Positions 12,583 through 23,347 of a DNA stretch of 64,000 bases are shown here, piece by piece. The notes under the pieces were generated by a model. That model saw only the letters and a program-made list of their open reading frames with translations, did no database searches and was not told where the DNA came from. Every line of letters begins with the position of its first letter. Positions within the stretch are counted from its first letter, which is position 1. A program made the translations under genes and the position numbers. This stretch comes from Mycobacterium sp. GA-1841. GTDB taxonomy: Bacteria; Actinomycetota; Actinomycetes; Mycobacteriales; Mycobacteriaceae. The stretch is taken from positions 62,001 to 126,000 of the forward strand of contig NZ_MBEQ01000069.1 in NCBI RefSeq assembly GCF_001954135.1, given 5' to 3'.

Positions 12583-14442
12583 TCAGGCCCCCAGTCCGGT
12601 GAGCAGGTTCGACAATGCTTCGACCGCGTCGATCTTGGCGGTCAGATATCCGTCGGGTTTCGAATCAGCTTCGGCGACGGCCTTTTCCGGGCCGGCCAGC
12701 AGAATCTGCCCGATCCCGGCGGCGCGGGCGGCGGACACCGCCTCGGAGGCCTCGGCCCCGTAACGTGTGTCGCTGCCGCACAGCACCGCCACGCTCGGGG
12801 CGCCGGCGTCGGCGACGGCCGCAGCGATCGTCGCGGCGTCCACCGTTCCCGGATTCACCGCCTCGATCCCGCCGGAAGCCAACAGGTTCGCGGCGAACGT
12901 GGTGCGGATGTTGTGCTCGGCCAGCGGCCCCAACGGCAACAGCAGGACCTTGGGCCGGGATCCGGTGGCGGCCAGGACGGCGTCGGAGCGGTCACGCAGT
13001 GCTTCGAAGCCGGCGGCGTACCGCGCGATCGACGAGACCGAAAGCTCTTGCGGGAGCGGCTTTTCGTCGAGGTTGGGGAACTCGTTGACGCCGGTGATCG
13101 CGGTGCGACGGTGCGCGATGTCGTCGCTGCGCCGCGCGGCGACCTCGGCGATCTGGGCCGCAATGTAGTCGCGGGCGGCGACAAAACCACCGCGGGCCTC
13201 GATGTCCTGGAAGTGCGCCCAGGCCTGCTCGGCGAGTGCAGCGGTCAGATCCTCGACGAACCAGGAGCCACCGGCCGGATCGAGCACCTGGCCGATGTGT
13301 GACTCTTCGAGCAGCAGAAGCTGCGTGTTGCGCGCGATGCGCCGCGCGAAGCTCGTAGAGGTTCCCGGCAGCCCGCCGGGGATCGCGGCGTCGAACGGAT
13401 GCACCTGCACGGTGTCGGCTCCCCCGACGCCCGCCGCGAAGGCAGCCAGCGTGGTCCGCAGCATGTTCACCCACGGATCGCGCTGGGTCATCATCGGGAG
13501 CGAGGTGACGGCATGGATCCGGGCCGCTCCCGCGTCCGGGGCGCCGAGGACCTCGGCCACCCGCGCCCACAACTGGCGGGCAACCCGCAGTTTGGCGATC
13601 GTCATGAACTGATCATCGTCGGCGGCATAGCGGAAGCTGATCTGCCGCAACGCATCTGCTGTTGCTACGCCGCCGTCGCCGAGGATGCGCAGGTAGGCGA
13701 CCGCCGCAGCGATCGACCCCGCGAGCTCCCAGGCCGCGCTGGCGCCGAGGTTGTGGAAGGCCGGGCCGTCGACCGTGATCGCCCGCACCCCGCCGGAGTA
13801 ACCGGTGAGCTTGGCGACGGTGGCCAGCAGGTCACCGGCCTCCGTGGCGGCCCGTCCCGACAGCGGTGCGGTGAGTGGATCGGCGCCCAGATCGACCGAC
13901 AGGCGCGAACGCTGGTCGCCATCGAGGTTTTCCAGCAGGGGCAGCACCGCGTCGGCGGTCGCGGCCAGGTCTCCAGTGTTTTCGAAGATGACCGGCACCA
14001 GATCCACGAACACGCCATCGAGCAGACGATCCAGTTCGGCCAGGTCGATACCGTCCACACCGCCGACCCGGAACGACAGTGCACTGGCGCCCTCGGTCAG
14101 GGCCACCAGCACCGCGCCGTTGACGGTGCCCGTGGCCGAGCCCGCAACTGCCGGGAAGCTCTCGACGACCTTCCAGCCGGATTTCACGTCGCGCAGCGCG
14201 TCACCGCCACGCACAAAGGGCCACTGCCCGGGCAGCGCGGTCTCGGGCCGCGCGTCCAAGCTGGTGTAGAGCGGCCGGATCGCAAAGCCCTCGTACGTCT
14301 GCGAATCCAGCAGGCGTTCCGGTTCGGCCGGCAGATCGGCCACATCGCGCCGACTGCTCTTGGCCAGCACGCCGGCGACCGCCGTCCGCCATTTCTGACG
14401 GTCTGCTTCGACCGCACTAGTCCCCTGTAACGACACCCGCAT
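12583..14442 (-). CDS. mutA: Methylmalonyl-CoA mutase, small subunit
   Basis: 619 residues, homologous to MutB along its length (for example [20 protein letters not shown] and [14 protein letters not shown]). The C-terminal domain lacks the DxHxxG cobalt ligand, as expected for the non-catalytic subunit of the heterodimer. The annotated ATG at 14442 directly abuts the AGGAG ribosome-binding site. The GTG two codons downstream (14436) has 6-nt spacing and is the more likely start. First gene of mutA-mutB-meaB-DUF4333. I saw no B12 riboswitch in the 137 bp before it. Confidence 0.95.
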   Translation of the reverse strand: MRVSLQGTSAVEADRQKWRTAVAGVLAKSSRRDVADLPAEPERLLDSQTYEGFAIRPLYTSLDARPETALPGQWPFVRGGDALRDVKSGWKVVESFPAVAGSATGTVNGAVLVALTEGASALSFRVGGVDGIDLAELDRLLDGVFVDLVPVIFENTGDLAATADAVLPLLENLDGDQRSRLSVDLGADPLTAPLSGRAATEAGDLLATVAKLTGYSGGVRAITVDGPAFHNLGASAAWELAGSIAAAVAYLRILGDGGVATADALRQISFRYAADDDQFMTIAKLRVARQLWARVAEVLGAPDAGAARIHAVTSLPMMTQRDPWVNMLRTTLAAFAAGVGGADTVQVHPFDAAIPGGLPGTSTSFARRIARNTQLLLLEESHIGQVLDPAGGSWFVEDLTAALAEQAWAHFQDIEARGGFVAARDYIAAQIAEVAARRSDDIAHRRTAITGVNEFPNLDEKPLPQELSVSSIARYAAGFEALRDRSDAVLAATGSRPKVLLLPLGPLAEHNIRTTFAANLLASGGIEAVNPGTVDAATIAAAVADAGAPSVAVLCGSDTRYGAEASEAVSAARAAGIGQILLAGPEKAVAEADSKPDGYLTAKIDAVEALSNLLTGLGA

Positions 14443-14565
14443 CTCCTGTTATCGCAGCGTGTGACCTACCCACTGGCCATCAGGCTAAATGATCGCCATC
14501 ACGGCACCGACCGGCGGGCAGCAGACGCGCGGCGCTGCCCAGCGGTGGTCGTCAGCCGGGGCCCG

Positions 14566-14579
14566 TACTCTGGTTAGAC
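14566..14579 (+). promoter_or_regulatory. Candidate -10 element for the VTT membrane protein
   Basis: TACTCT (14566-14571) fits the mycobacterial TANNNT -10 and lies 8 nt before the GTG at 14580. No ribosome-binding site precedes that GTG. A leaderless transcript starting at or near the GTG is plausible. Confidence 0.4.
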
Positions 14580-15335
14580 GTGAAACCCGTCGTCAGAACC
14601 CTGCGCGTGGTCCGCGCCGCGGTGATCGCGACGGTTTCCCAATTGCCACCACGGCGGATCATCGGGCTGTTGGCCGGCATTGTGATTCTTGTCGCAGTCG
14701 CGGTGCTGGTACCGCTGCCGACCGCCATGCAGATGCGGGATTGGGCCACCTCGGTCGGCCCGTGGTTTCCGCTGGCTTTCCTCGGGGCGCACATCGTGGT
14801 GACCGTCTTCCCGTTCCCCCGGACTGCGTTCACCTTGGCCGCCGGCCTGCTGTTCGGGCCGGTGCTGGGCGTCGCGATCGCCGTGGTGGCCAGTTCGGTG
14901 AGCGCCGTGCTGGCGTTGTTCCTGATCCGCGCCGTCGGTTGGCAGCTCAATCGGCTGATGTCCCATCCGCGGATCGACTCGCTCGACACGCGGCTACGCC
15001 GGCGGGGCTGGCCCGTGGTTCTGTCCATGCGGTTGATACCAGCGGTGCCGTTCTCGGTGCTCAACTATGCGGCGGGCGCGTCGGCCGTACGGGTCGTGCC
15101 CTACACGCTGGCGACGATCGTCGGACTCTTCCCGGGTACCGCCGCCGTCGTCATCCTCGGCGACGCGTTGACCGGGAACATCAGCCCGGCACTGTTTCTG
15201 GTGTCGTTGAGTACCGCCGCGCTCGGGGTGGCCGGACTGGTCTACGAAATGCGCCTCCACCGCCGCGAACGTGCGCGCCTCCAGGCCGGCACATCGCAAT
15301 CGGTGAGCATTTCGCCCACGCTCACCGAACCGTGA
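14580..15335 (+). CDS. TVP38/TMEM64 (VTT-domain) membrane protein
   Basis: 251 residues with about five or six hydrophobic segments, starting near residue 28 (LLAGIVILVAVAVLVPL). The VTT/DedA-like core is visible: FPFPRTAFTLAAGLLFGP, then GWPVVLSMRLIPAVPFSVLNY with a re-entrant-type arginine motif, and GLFPGTAAVVILGDAL. Family members act in membrane lipid or ion homeostasis; lipid scrambling is proposed for the superfamily. The M. tuberculosis equivalent is Rv1491c, placed the same way beside mutA. The GTG start has no ribosome-binding site. Divergent from mutA. Confidence 0.85.
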   Translation: MKPVVRTLRVVRAAVIATVSQLPPRRIIGLLAGIVILVAVAVLVPLPTAMQMRDWATSVGPWFPLAFLGAHIVVTVFPFPRTAFTLAAGLLFGPVLGVAIAVVASSVSAVLALFLIRAVGWQLNRLMSHPRIDSLDTRLRRRGWPVVLSMRLIPAVPFSVLNYAAGASAVRVVPYTLATIVGLFPGTAAVVILGDALTGNISPALFLVSLSTAALGVAGLVYEMRLHRRERARLQAGTSQSVSISPTLTEP

Positions 15336-15390
15336 GCGCCGTTACCGCGTCGACGTGATCGTCGCGGCTCGTGGTGAGAGGAGTCAATGC

Positions 15391-15867
15391 ATGGGCATAC
15401 CGGCCGATATCGGAGCTCGACTGTTACGCAACCGCCGCCTCGTGCGGGCCCCGATCTGGCTGTACCGGATCGGTGCCGGCGCACTGCTGGGCTCGCGGGT
15501 GATGATGCTCGAGCACACCGGCCGCACCTCCGGGAAACGCCGCCACGTAGTGCTCGAGGTGGTGGACCGGCCGAACGCCGACACCATCGTCGTCGCCTCC
15601 GGTTTCGGCACGAAAGCCCAGTGGTTCCGCAACATTGCCGTGAATCCGCACGTCCGGGTGTGGCTCGGCAGCCATCGGCCGGTATCGGCAACCGCACATG
15701 TGCTCGACCAGCACGGCGTCGATCGCGTGCTGGCCGACTACCGCACGCGCCATGCCAAAACCTGGGAGCAGTTCAAGCTCGTACTGGAAAAGACGCTCGG
15801 CCAGCCGATCACCGACACCGACGCCCCGCTACCGATGGTGGAGATCCGGCTACAGCATCGCCGTTGA
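15391..15867 (+). CDS. DUF385 deazaflavin (F420)-dependent nitroreductase-family protein
   Basis: 158 residues from the ATG at 15391, chosen because GAGAGGAG (15376-15383) lies 7 nt upstream; a longer frame from GTG 15355 lacks a ribosome-binding site. The motif LEHTGRTSGKRRHVVLEV is the FDOR-B/DUF385 core that binds the F420 phosphates, and VASGFGTKAQWFRNI plus NPHVRVWLG follow in the usual order. Relatives include Ddn, which activates nitroimidazoles and reduces quinones. The substrate is not predictable. Convergent with the SPFH gene, separated by 8 bp. Confidence 0.8.
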   Translation: MGIPADIGARLLRNRRLVRAPIWLYRIGAGALLGSRVMMLEHTGRTSGKRRHVVLEVVDRPNADTIVVASGFGTKAQWFRNIAVNPHVRVWLGSHRPVSATAHVLDQHGVDRVLADYRTRHAKTWEQFKLVLEKTLGQPITDTDAPLPMVEIRLQHRR

Positions 15868-15875
15868 CGGTCTCA

Positions 15876-17063
15876 CTATGCGCGGTGCGCGCCACCCGGA
15901 AGCTCGTGGGACGGCGGGTTCTCCAACGACGACTGTGGTGAGGCGGCACCCAGCGGCGGGGTGCTCGCCCGCGCCTCGGCCTCGGCCTTGGCCACGGCTT
16001 CGGCGATCGCCGGATCGGTGTCCGTGGAGAACCACTCGGCGACCTCATCGGTGTCGTCCTCGGGCTTGGGCAGGTTTTCCTCGACCGGCGAGGGGGTGTA
16101 CCGGAACACTCCGTCCTCACCGGGCGCCCCGAGCAACTTGGTGAAGCCCTGCAACGCCGCACCGAAGTCGCTGGGCACCAGCCAGACCTTGTTCGCCTCC
16201 CCCTTGGCCATCTGCGGCAGCGTCTGCAGGTATTGATACGCGAGCATCTCCGGCGTGGGCCGGCCCGCCTTGATCGCGGCGAACGTCTTCTCGATGGCCT
16301 TGGCCTGGCCCTGAGCCTGCAGGTACTGTGCGGCCCGCTCGCCCTGCGCCCGCAGCATCCGCGACTGCCGGTCGGCCTCGGCGGCCAGGATCGCCGCTTG
16401 CTTGGCACCCTCCGCGGCCAGGATCTGCGACTGCTTCTGCCCTTCGGCCTGCTTGATCGACGACTCGCGCACACCCTCGGCGGTCAGGATCATGGCCCGC
16501 TTCTCGCGGTCGGCCTTCATCTGCTTTTCCATCGACTCCTGGATCGACGGGGGCGGGTCGATGCTGCGCAGCTCCACCCGGGCCACCCGCAGACCCCACC
16601 GCCCCGTCGCCTCGTCGAGCACACCCCGCAGCTGCTGGTTGATCGAATCACGGGACGTCAACGTCTGTTCAAGGGTCATACCGCCGACCACGTTGCGCAA
16701 CGTGGTGGTGGTCAGCTGCTCCACGCCGACGATGTAGTTGCTGATCTCATACACCGCCGCCTGCGGGTTGGTGACCCGAAAATAGACCACCGTGTCGATG
16801 GCCAGCGTCAGGTTGTCCTCGGTGATCACTCCCTGCGGCGGGAACGACACCACCCGCTCGCGCAGATCCACCCGTGCGCGGATGCGGTCGATGAACGGCA
16901 CCAGCAGGGTCAACTGACCACTGACGGTCCGGCTGTACCGGCCCAGCCGTTCGATCACCGCGGCTTCGGCCTGCGGAATGAGCGCAACCGATTTGGCCAC
17001 GATGATGATCGCGAACACCACCAGCACGAGCAGCACGATGAGCCCGGCTACGGCACCTTCCAT
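15876..17063 (-). CDS. SPFH/band 7 (stomatin-like) membrane protein
   Basis: 395 residues. One N-terminal transmembrane helix (about residues 6-28) is followed by the SPFH domain ([25 protein letters not shown] core, then [16 protein letters not shown]). A long alanine-, glutamine- and glutamate-rich coiled coil (about 200-290, repeated AEGxKQ and AEADRQ) follows. The C-terminal tail is acidic and proline-rich. SPFH proteins oligomerise into membrane microdomain scaffolds and protease-regulating cages. The NfeD-like partner is encoded just upstream with a 20-bp gap, the standard stomatin/NfeD pairing. The M. tuberculosis equivalent is Rv1488. The partners controlled are unknown. Confidence 0.9.
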   Translation of the reverse strand: MEGAVAGLIVLLVLVVFAIIIVAKSVALIPQAEAAVIERLGRYSRTVSGQLTLLVPFIDRIRARVDLRERVVSFPPQGVITEDNLTLAIDTVVYFRVTNPQAAVYEISNYIVGVEQLTTTTLRNVVGGMTLEQTLTSRDSINQQLRGVLDEATGRWGLRVARVELRSIDPPPSIQESMEKQMKADREKRAMILTAEGVRESSIKQAEGQKQSQILAAEGAKQAAILAAEADRQSRMLRAQGERAAQYLQAQGQAKAIEKTFAAIKAGRPTPEMLAYQYLQTLPQMAKGEANKVWLVPSDFGAALQGFTKLLGAPGEDGVFRYTPSPVEENLPKPEDDTDEVAEWFSTDTDPAIAEAVAKAEAEARASTPPLGAASPQSSLENPPSHELPGGAHRA

Positions 17064-17083
17064 GGCGATTCCCTCCCTGGGTC

Positions 17084-17518
17084 CTACGTCGTTTTGAAGA
17101 CCACCGCGGTGGCGCCGTCGATTCGCACGACGGTCACGTGATCACCGGGTTCGTACACATCGTGGTCATTGAGCGGCCGCGCCGTCCACACCTCGCCGTC
17201 CAGCTTGACCTGGCCGCCATGCTCGGCCACCCGGTCCAGCACCAGAGCGGACTTGCCCTCCAGGGCCTTGACCGGCTCCGGGAGACCCTGCCCCGCTTCG
17301 AAACGGCGTCGCAGCGCCGGCCGGACCAGCACCAGCAACAGCACCGACACCACGAGAAACACCACGCCGTCGGCCCAGATCGGCAGGTCGAACAGCCAAC
17401 TCGAACCGGTCGCCGCCAGCGCACCACCGGCCAGCATGAGCAGGAACATGTCGCCGGTCAGTGCCTCGGCCCCGGCAAGTCCCAGCGCCACGATGAGCCA
17501 GATCAGCGGTGCCGCCAT
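17084..17518 (-). CDS. NfeD-like membrane protein
   Basis: 144 residues. Two or three hydrophobic helices fill the first 75 residues ([33 protein letters not shown]). A small soluble beta-barrel OB-like domain follows ([43 protein letters not shown]). This is the short NfeD type that partners the SPFH protein encoded next. The M. tuberculosis equivalent is Rv1487. The ATG start is at 17518. Divergent from the gene at 17576. Confidence 0.88.
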   Translation of the reverse strand: MAAPLIWLIVALGLAGAEALTGDMFLLMLAGGALAATGSSWLFDLPIWADGVVFLVVSVLLLVLVRPALRRRFEAGQGLPEPVKALEGKSALVLDRVAEHGGQVKLDGEVWTARPLNDHDVYEPGDHVTVVRIDGATAVVFKTT

Positions 17519-17575
17519 GAACCCACCCTAGCGAATACGGCCTCATCGGCGACCGGCAATTACACTGCCAGGATC

Positions 17576-18433
17576 ATGTGGTGTCCAAGTGCAACGCTCT
17601 CGATATGGGTCAACGCCTGGCTCGCCGGCGCAGCCGCGCCCGACGACGTCCTCGACGCGTTATCCCAGTGGGCACCAACACATTCTGTGACCGCCTACGA
17701 CTCGCAGGCGGCGGTCCGCACCGGGCTGCCCTGGCCCGAGTTGGAGGACTCGGGGTCGGTGTCGTTGTTGCAGACCCTGCGCACGGCGGTCGGCCGGTCC
17801 GGGACCAGACCCTCCATCAGGGTGGCGCTACCGGTTCCCGGTGACGTCCGCGGACTGCCGGCAGGCACCCAATTCCAGCGGGACGCACTCAATGTCGGCG
17901 AGGCGGTACTGGTGACCCACGACGAACTGGACGGCGTCGGCCTGGTGCCGGAGTTCGAATACTTCGAATTCGACGACCCGGAAACGGAATCCACCTTCGA
18001 ACCCGAGCCGCGCGCACTGTCGTGGACGGTGTACTCACTGCCGGGTCTCCCCCAGGCGCAGCACTACGACCTAGGCGAGGCCGAGTACGAATTGCGGTCG
18101 GCCGTGCGCTCGGCCGCCGACACCCTGGGCGCGTTGCAGGCCGGCGCCGCGGCCGAGGTCGACGACCCGCGGGGCATGGTGCGAGACATCATGGAAGCCA
18201 CCCAGATGCACCGGATCCCCGACCACGCCCCCACGCGCGCGGTACGGGTGCTGGAGACCGCCGCCCACGTGGACGCGATCATCACCGTGAGCGCCGGGCT
18301 GATGCCGATCGGCCTCCAGAGTTCCTCCGAGGTCCAGATTGCCGGCGACGCCATGCGACCACTGGCGCTGGTGGTTCGCTCGGCACGCTTGGCCGCGCTT
18401 GAGGCAATCCTGCAATCTGCTTGGCGGGACTGA
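17576..18433 (+). CDS. Conserved mycobacterial protein (Rv1486c-like), function unknown
   Basis: 285 residues, cytoplasmic, acidic, with no signal or membrane segment. It begins [18 protein letters not shown], and the centre is unusually acidic ([20 protein letters not shown]). I know it only by its conserved position next to hemH and inhA, and I recognise no catalytic motif. The ATG at 17576 is preferred: it gives the family length, and codons of a longer open frame starting at 17138 overlap the NfeD gene. A TACACT hexamer (17561-17566) is a possible -10. Convergent with hemH; the stop codons are 33 bp apart. Confidence 0.8.
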   Translation: MWCPSATLSIWVNAWLAGAAAPDDVLDALSQWAPTHSVTAYDSQAAVRTGLPWPELEDSGSVSLLQTLRTAVGRSGTRPSIRVALPVPGDVRGLPAGTQFQRDALNVGEAVLVTHDELDGVGLVPEFEYFEFDDPETESTFEPEPRALSWTVYSLPGLPQAQHYDLGEAEYELRSAVRSAADTLGALQAGAAAEVDDPRGMVRDIMEATQMHRIPDHAPTRAVRVLETAAHVDAIITVSAGLMPIGLQSSSEVQIAGDAMRPLALVVRSARLAALEAILQSAWRD

Positions 18434-18466
18434 CTTTTCAGGCCGAGCCGACCGTTTCATAGGTGG

Positions 18467-19498
18467 TCAGGACGGGGTTCCGCAGCACTCCGGCGCGCAC
18501 GGCGCCCCGTTGACGCTGAATCCGTAGCCGGCGACCGGATCAGGACCGGTGACACGCAGCGGTGTCGCACCGGTGCGCAGTTCATCGATCAACCCGGCGG
18601 CCAGCCGGGCAAAGCGCACGTCGGCGTTGGGAGTGCCGGCCCGCGCAAAGGCGATACCCGAGCGCTCCGCCTGCAGCCGCAGCTCGTAGTCGAGGTCCCA
18701 GACGACCTCGATGTGGTCGGCCACGAATCCGATCGGGCAGACGATCACCGCCCGGGTGCCCTTTTGCTCCAGCGTCCTCAGGTGATCGGCGACGTCGGGC
18801 TCCAGCCATGGAATCCGGGGCGGGCCCGACCGCGACTGCCACACCTGGTCGTAGTCCGCCCGGCCTGCTGCGGCAGCCACCAGCCGGGTCGCGTAGCCGA
18901 CCTGCCGGCTGTAGAGCCGCGGACCGTGCCGCTCGTCGGCGGCGATCGGCACCGAATGTGCGGTGAACACCAACCGGGCCTCGTCGCGCAGCTCCTCGGG
19001 CAGCGAGGCGGTCGCGGCCCCGATGGCATCGGCAAACATCTCGACGAACAACGGATGATCGAAATACTGTCGTAGCTTGACGAGTTCCGGTGCCCCGGCG
19101 CCCACCGCGGCCCGCGCCCGAGCGATGTCCTCGACGTACTGCGTGCAGCTGGAATAGCCACCCCACGCCGAGGTGGTGAAGACCGCCGCGCGTCGAATAC
19201 CGTTGTCGCGCATCGTCGCGACAGTGTCCTCGACATACGGCGCCCAGTTGCGGTTACCGAAATAGACGGGCAGACCGGGCAACTCGGCCCGCAACTGCTC
19301 GATCAGGGCCCGGTTGATCCCGTTGATGGGCGATACCCCGCCGAAATGCAGGTAGTGCTCGGCCACCTCGGCCAGCCGCTCGGCCGGGATGCCGCGTCCC
19401 CTCGTCACGTTCTCCAGGAACGGCATCACCTCATCCGGCGCCTCCGGACCTCCGAAGGACAGCAACAGGACGGCATCGAAATCCACGGTGTCCGTCAA
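18467..19498 (-). CDS. hemH: Ferrochelatase (coproporphyrin/protoporphyrin ferrochelatase)
   Basis: Inserts Fe2+ into the porphyrin ring. In actinobacteria it acts on coproporphyrin III in the coproporphyrin-dependent heme route. 343 residues. The catalytic histidine motif TAHSVP and the acidic motif [13 protein letters not shown] are present. Actinobacterial ferrochelatases carry a [2Fe-2S] cluster. Candidate ligands are Cys118 (YSSCTQY) and the C-terminal Cys334, Cys338 and Cys339 (PCAPECC), so the enzyme may depend on the suf system encoded in this window. The start is TTG 19498 after GAGGAGG with a 4-nt gap. Last gene of fabG1-inhA-hemH, separated from inhA by 91 bp containing a long inverted repeat. 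Confidence 0.95.
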   Translation of the reverse strand: MTDTVDFDAVLLLSFGGPEAPDEVMPFLENVTRGRGIPAERLAEVAEHYLHFGGVSPINGINRALIEQLRAELPGLPVYFGNRNWAPYVEDTVATMRDNGIRRAAVFTTSAWGGYSSCTQYVEDIARARAAVGAGAPELVKLRQYFDHPLFVEMFADAIGAATASLPEELRDEARLVFTAHSVPIAADERHGPRLYSRQVGYATRLVAAAAGRADYDQVWQSRSGPPRIPWLEPDVADHLRTLEQKGTRAVIVCPIGFVADHIEVVWDLDYELRLQAERSGIAFARAGTPNADVRFARLAAGLIDELRTGATPLRVTGPDPVAGYGFSVNGAPCAPECCGTPS

Positions 19499-19524
19499 CT
19501 CGCCTCCTCAATACCGTGAAACCG

Positions 19525-19581
19525 CGAAACCGCATCCCGACAGGATGTGTGCGGATACGCGCCTGCCGGAATGCGGTTTCG
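19525..19581. repeat. Long inverted repeat between inhA and hemH
   Basis: Arms 19525-19544 and 19562-19581 are 20 nt each, complementary at 18 positions; the other two form G-U pairs in one orientation. The loop is 17 nt. In the minus-strand message this gives an almost unbroken 20-bp stem starting 8 nt after the inhA stop and ending 26 nt before the hemH start. There is no U-tract, so it is not a classic terminator. It could attenuate, stabilise or separate the inhA and hemH parts of the transcript, or be a small dispersed repeat. Confidence 0.8.
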
Positions 19582-19589
19582 GCGAAAAA

Positions 19590-20399
19590 TCACAGCAACT
19601 GTGTGCTGGCGCCGCCGTCGGCGTAGACGACGGTGCCGGTGGTGGCGGGCAGCCAGTCGGACAACAGGGCGCACACGGTCTTGGCGACCGGCTCCGGGTC
19701 CTTCATGTTCCAGCCGACCGGTGCACGCTGATCCCAACCCTCTTCGAGCAGCCGCATCTGGTCACCGGCTTCGGCGCCCAGCGCGCCGCCGACGATGGCG
19801 CTCATGGCCAGGGTCCGGATCGGGCCTGCCGCAACGAGGTTGGAGCGGACACCGAACGGGCCGGCCTCACGAGCGACGAACCGGTTGACCGACTCCAGTG
19901 CACTCTTGGCCACGGTCATCCAGTTGTAGGCCGGCATCGCCCGGGTCGGGTCGAAGTCCATGCCGACGATGCTGCCGCCTTCGTTCATGATCGGCAGCGT
20001 CGCCTTGGCCAGCGAGGCGTAGGAGTAGGCCGAGATGTGGATGCCCTTGGCGACGTCCTCGTAGGGGGCATCGAAGAAGGGGTTGACACCCATGCCGGTC
20101 TGGGGCATGAAGCCGATGGAGTGCACGACACCGTCGAGCTTGTTGCCCTCGCCGATCACCTCGGTCACCCGATCGGCGAGCGTGGCGAGGTGCTTCTCGT
20201 CCTGCACGTCGAGCTCCAGCAACGGGGCCGGGTTCGGCAACCGGTCGGCGATGCGCTGGATCAGCTTCATCCGATCGAACCCGGTGAGCACCAGGTCGGC
20301 ACCGGCCTCCTGTGCCACCTTGGCGATGTGGAACGCGATCGACGAATCGGTGATGATCCCGGTTACGAGAATGCGCTTGCCTTCGAGCAAACCTGCCAT
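19590..20399 (-). CDS. inhA: NADH-dependent enoyl-[ACP] reductase InhA
   Basis: Reduces 2-trans-enoyl-AcpM in the FAS-II cycle that elongates mycolic acid precursors; target of activated isoniazid and ethionamide. 269 residues, the family length. The cofactor motif is [13 protein letters not shown]. Catalytic Tyr158 and Lys165 are in place ([11 protein letters not shown]). The resistance-associated positions Ile21 and Ser94 are the wild-type residues. The ATG start at 20399 follows GAAGGAG. It lies 73 bp downstream of fabG1 on the same strand, and the pair is an operon in all mycobacteria. Confidence 0.98.
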   Translation of the reverse strand: MAGLLEGKRILVTGIITDSSIAFHIAKVAQEAGADLVLTGFDRMKLIQRIADRLPNPAPLLELDVQDEKHLATLADRVTEVIGEGNKLDGVVHSIGFMPQTGMGVNPFFDAPYEDVAKGIHISAYSYASLAKATLPIMNEGGSIVGMDFDPTRAMPAYNWMTVAKSALESVNRFVAREAGPFGVRSNLVAAGPIRTLAMSAIVGGALGAEAGDQMRLLEEGWDQRAPVGWNMKDPEPVAKTVCALLSDWLPATTGTVVYADGGASTQLL

Positions 20400-20447
20400 C
20401 AGTGGGACTCCTTCTTCACGGAAATATGGGGAGAGTTTCGGTACACC

Positions 20448-20472
20448 AAGGCTTTTGGATAAGGCTTTTGGA

Positions 20473-20473
<1 letters not shown>
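20448..20473. repeat. 13-bp perfect tandem duplication after fabG1
   Basis: AAGGCTTTTGGAT occurs twice head to tail (20448-20460 and 20461-20473). The duplication abuts the fabG1 stop codon: the last base of the second copy is the first base of the plus-strand TCA. It lies in the 73-bp fabG1-inhA spacer, upstream of the inhA ribosome-binding site. Confidence 0.9.
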
Positions 20474-21255
<782 letters not shown>

Positions 21256-21321
21256 TCACCGGCAGGGTCTGAAAATCGCATCGGTCGTGGTGACCACGGT
21301 CCGCGGGCCCGGGATCGGTGG

Positions 21322-22329
21322 TCAGCCAGGCAGTCTGCGGTTGATCACCAGGGCGGCCACCCCGGCCACGGCCAGCACCAACGCGCCCAGTCGCAGCCAG
21401 CCGAGGCTGGCATCGCCCTTGATGGTCTCGTAACCGATCTGCTGCTGCAGCGAGGTGAACACCTGCTTGAGCTGCTCCAGGCTGGACGCGGTGAAGGCGT
21501 CACCCCCGGACAGTTTGGCGATCTTGCCGAGCATCTCGTCGTCGACCGGGACGGGCTGACGCTGATCGTTGATCTCGACATAGCCGTAGGGGGTTCCGAA
21601 CGACACCGTCGAGATCGGCACACCTTGGTCCTTGGCCGTCCGCGCCGCGGTGTAGGCACCCTTCGGGTTGTCCGGGTTCGACGGCACGGTCTCCTTGCCG
21701 TCGGACATCAGCACGATGCGCGCGGGAGGCTTCTCGTCACCGCCGCCGATCACCGCACCCACCGTGGCGATCGCCTGCAACGCGGTGAAGATGCCCTCAC
21801 CGGTGGCGGTCCGATCGGCCAATTGCAGCTTGTCCAGACCGTTCTTGGTGGCCTCACGGTTGGTGGTCGGCTGCACCAGCACCGTCGCCGTCCCGGCGTA
21901 GGCGATCAGGCCGAGGTTGATACCCGGGGTGAGCTGGTCGGCGAACTGCTTGGCCGCCTCCTGGGCAGCCACCAACCGGCTCGGCGAGACGTCGGTGGCG
22001 CGCATCGACTGCGACACGTCGATCACCAACATGACCACCGCGCGGTTCCGCGGTATCCGAACGTCATGGGTGGGTCCGGCCATCGCCACGGTCAGCAAGA
22101 CGAGCGAGATCGCCAGCAGGATCGCCGGAAGATGCCGCCAGCGCGTGGGCTGTTTGGGTGCGACGCTCTCCAGCAGCTCCATGTTGGCGAACCGCAGGAT
22201 CCGCTGCTTCCGCGCGCGCTGCACCAAGACGTAGTAAGCGATCAGGCCCGCCACCACGAACAGGAACAGGAACCACCAGGCATGCGCGAAGCCCGACAGG
22301 CTCATCGGACCGAGTATCGGTAAAGTCAT
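21322..22329 (-). CDS. VWA-domain membrane protein (MoxR/BatA type)
   Basis: 335 residues. Two N-terminal helices (about 14-35 and 66-85) precede a von Willebrand A domain whose metal site is visible (DVSQSM, then the threonine region ATGEGIF and MSDGKET). A C-terminal helix ([16 protein letters not shown]) anchors the protein, so the VWA domain faces outward between membrane segments. The equivalent is Rv1481. The moxR1-DUF58-VWA order is the standard MoxR triad, in which the ATPase is thought to act as a chaperone for metal-dependent assembly of envelope proteins; the client is unknown. It directly precedes fabG1. Confidence 0.9.
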   Translation of the reverse strand: MTLPILGPMSLSGFAHAWWFLFLFVVAGLIAYYVLVQRARKQRILRFANMELLESVAPKQPTRWRHLPAILLAISLVLLTVAMAGPTHDVRIPRNRAVVMLVIDVSQSMRATDVSPSRLVAAQEAAKQFADQLTPGINLGLIAYAGTATVLVQPTTNREATKNGLDKLQLADRTATGEGIFTALQAIATVGAVIGGGDEKPPARIVLMSDGKETVPSNPDNPKGAYTAARTAKDQGVPISTVSFGTPYGYVEINDQRQPVPVDDEMLGKIAKLSGGDAFTASSLEQLKQVFTSLQQQIGYETIKGDASLGWLRLGALVLAVAGVAALVINRRLPG

Positions 22330-22362
22330 GTGCTAGAAGTCATTTCGGTTGTTGTTTATCTC

Positions 22363-22405
22363 GCGCTCATCGGCACCGGTCGGCTCTTCGCGCAAGCGCT
22401 CATCG
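22363..22405. repeat. Copy of a 33-bp dispersed repeat after the DUF58 gene
   Basis: GCGCTCATCG occurs at 22363-22372 and 22396-22405, exactly 33 bp apart, with CGGCTCTTCGCGCAAGC between. The same sequence with two substitutions forms a 33-bp tandem duplication at 44802-44867. Here it spans the stop codon of the DUF58 gene and the spacer to the VWA gene. On the minus strand it reads as the peptide pattern DERLREEP. Confidence 0.75.
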
Positions 22406-23347
22406 CTGGCCCGCCAGGGCACCCCGCCGCCGATTCGCCACAAACCGGACCACATCGGCGATCCAGTCACGATCGGTGCGCAGGCTCAACAGCGGTGCAT
22501 CACAACGCCGCAACGTGCGGGCGACTTCTGCCCGGTGCGCCGCAGCGGCCCGCTCGAAATCGCTGCGCAACTGCTCGTCGATGGTGAACTCGCGGGTGGC
22601 CCCCGTTTCGGTGTCCTGCAGAACCACATCGCCGACGGCGGGCAACTCCACATCGCGCGGGTCGAGGATCTCGATACCGAGCACCTCGTGCCTGCCGGCG
22701 ATGGCCCGCAGCGGACGCATCCAGTTGATCGGCCCCAGGAAGTCGCTGATGATCACCGCCATGCCGCGGCGCCGCTCCGGCCGTCGCAGGGCGTCGATCG
22801 CGCCGGCCAGATCGCCGCGCACGCCGACCGGCGCGCGCGGGGTCGTTGCGATCGCCCGCAACAGTTCCTGCTCGTGCACCCGGCCGCTCAACGCCGGCAC
22901 CCGACGCACGGTCTCGCCGTTGGCGATGATCGCCCCGATCCGGTTTCCGCCACCACTGTTGAGGAAGGCGATCGCGGCCGCGGCCGCCACCGCCAGATCG
23001 CGCTTCTCACATCCGGTGGTGCCGAAGTCCAGGCTGGCCGACATGTCGACGACGAGCCAGGTCTCCAGCTCACGGTCGGCGATCATCTGCCGCACGTGCG
23101 GCGTCTGGGTCCGCGCCGTCACCGACCAGTCCATCCGACGCACGTCATCACCGGGCTGATAGATCCGCGAGTCCCCCGGCTCCGACCCCGGACCCGGGAT
23201 CAGACCGAGGTGGTCGCCGTGCAGAACTCCGTCGAGCTTGCGCCGCACCGTCAGCTCAAGCTTGCGCAACGCCGCCGTCAACGCGGGGTCCCGAATCTCC
23301 CCGCGCTTCAGAGACGGCAGGTCCACGGTGCGTCGGGAAGTGGTCAC
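22400..23347 (-). CDS. DUF58-domain protein of the MoxR cluster
   Basis: 315 residues, with no membrane helix in the visible sequence. The DUF58 signature is EPGDSRIYQPGDDVRRMDW, with DMSASLDFG corresponding to a degenerate metal-site region of the VWA-like half. The equivalent is Rv1480. The GTG start overlaps the moxR1 stop (GTGA at 23344-23347), so it is translationally coupled to the ATPase. It presumably links MoxR1 to the membrane VWA protein encoded downstream. A dispersed-repeat copy overlaps its last bases. Confidence 0.9.
   Translation of the reverse strand: MTTSRRTVDLPSLKRGEIRDPALTAALRKLELTVRRKLDGVLHGDHLGLIPGPGSEPGDSRIYQPGDDVRRMDWSVTARTQTPHVRQMIADRELETWLVVDMSASLDFGTTGCEKRDLAVAAAAAIAFLNSGGGNRIGAIIANGETVRRVPALSGRVHEQELLRAIATTPRAPVGVRGDLAGAIDALRRPERRRGMAVIISDFLGPINWMRPLRAIAGRHEVLGIEILDPRDVELPAVGDVVLQDTETGATREFTIDEQLRSDFERAAAAHRAEVARTLRRCDAPLLSLRTDRDWIADVVRFVANRRRGALAGQR

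Noticed and set aside
14443..14579. Cobalamin riboswitch upstream of mutA
   Set aside because: The spacer is only 137 bp and lacks the B12-box sequence.
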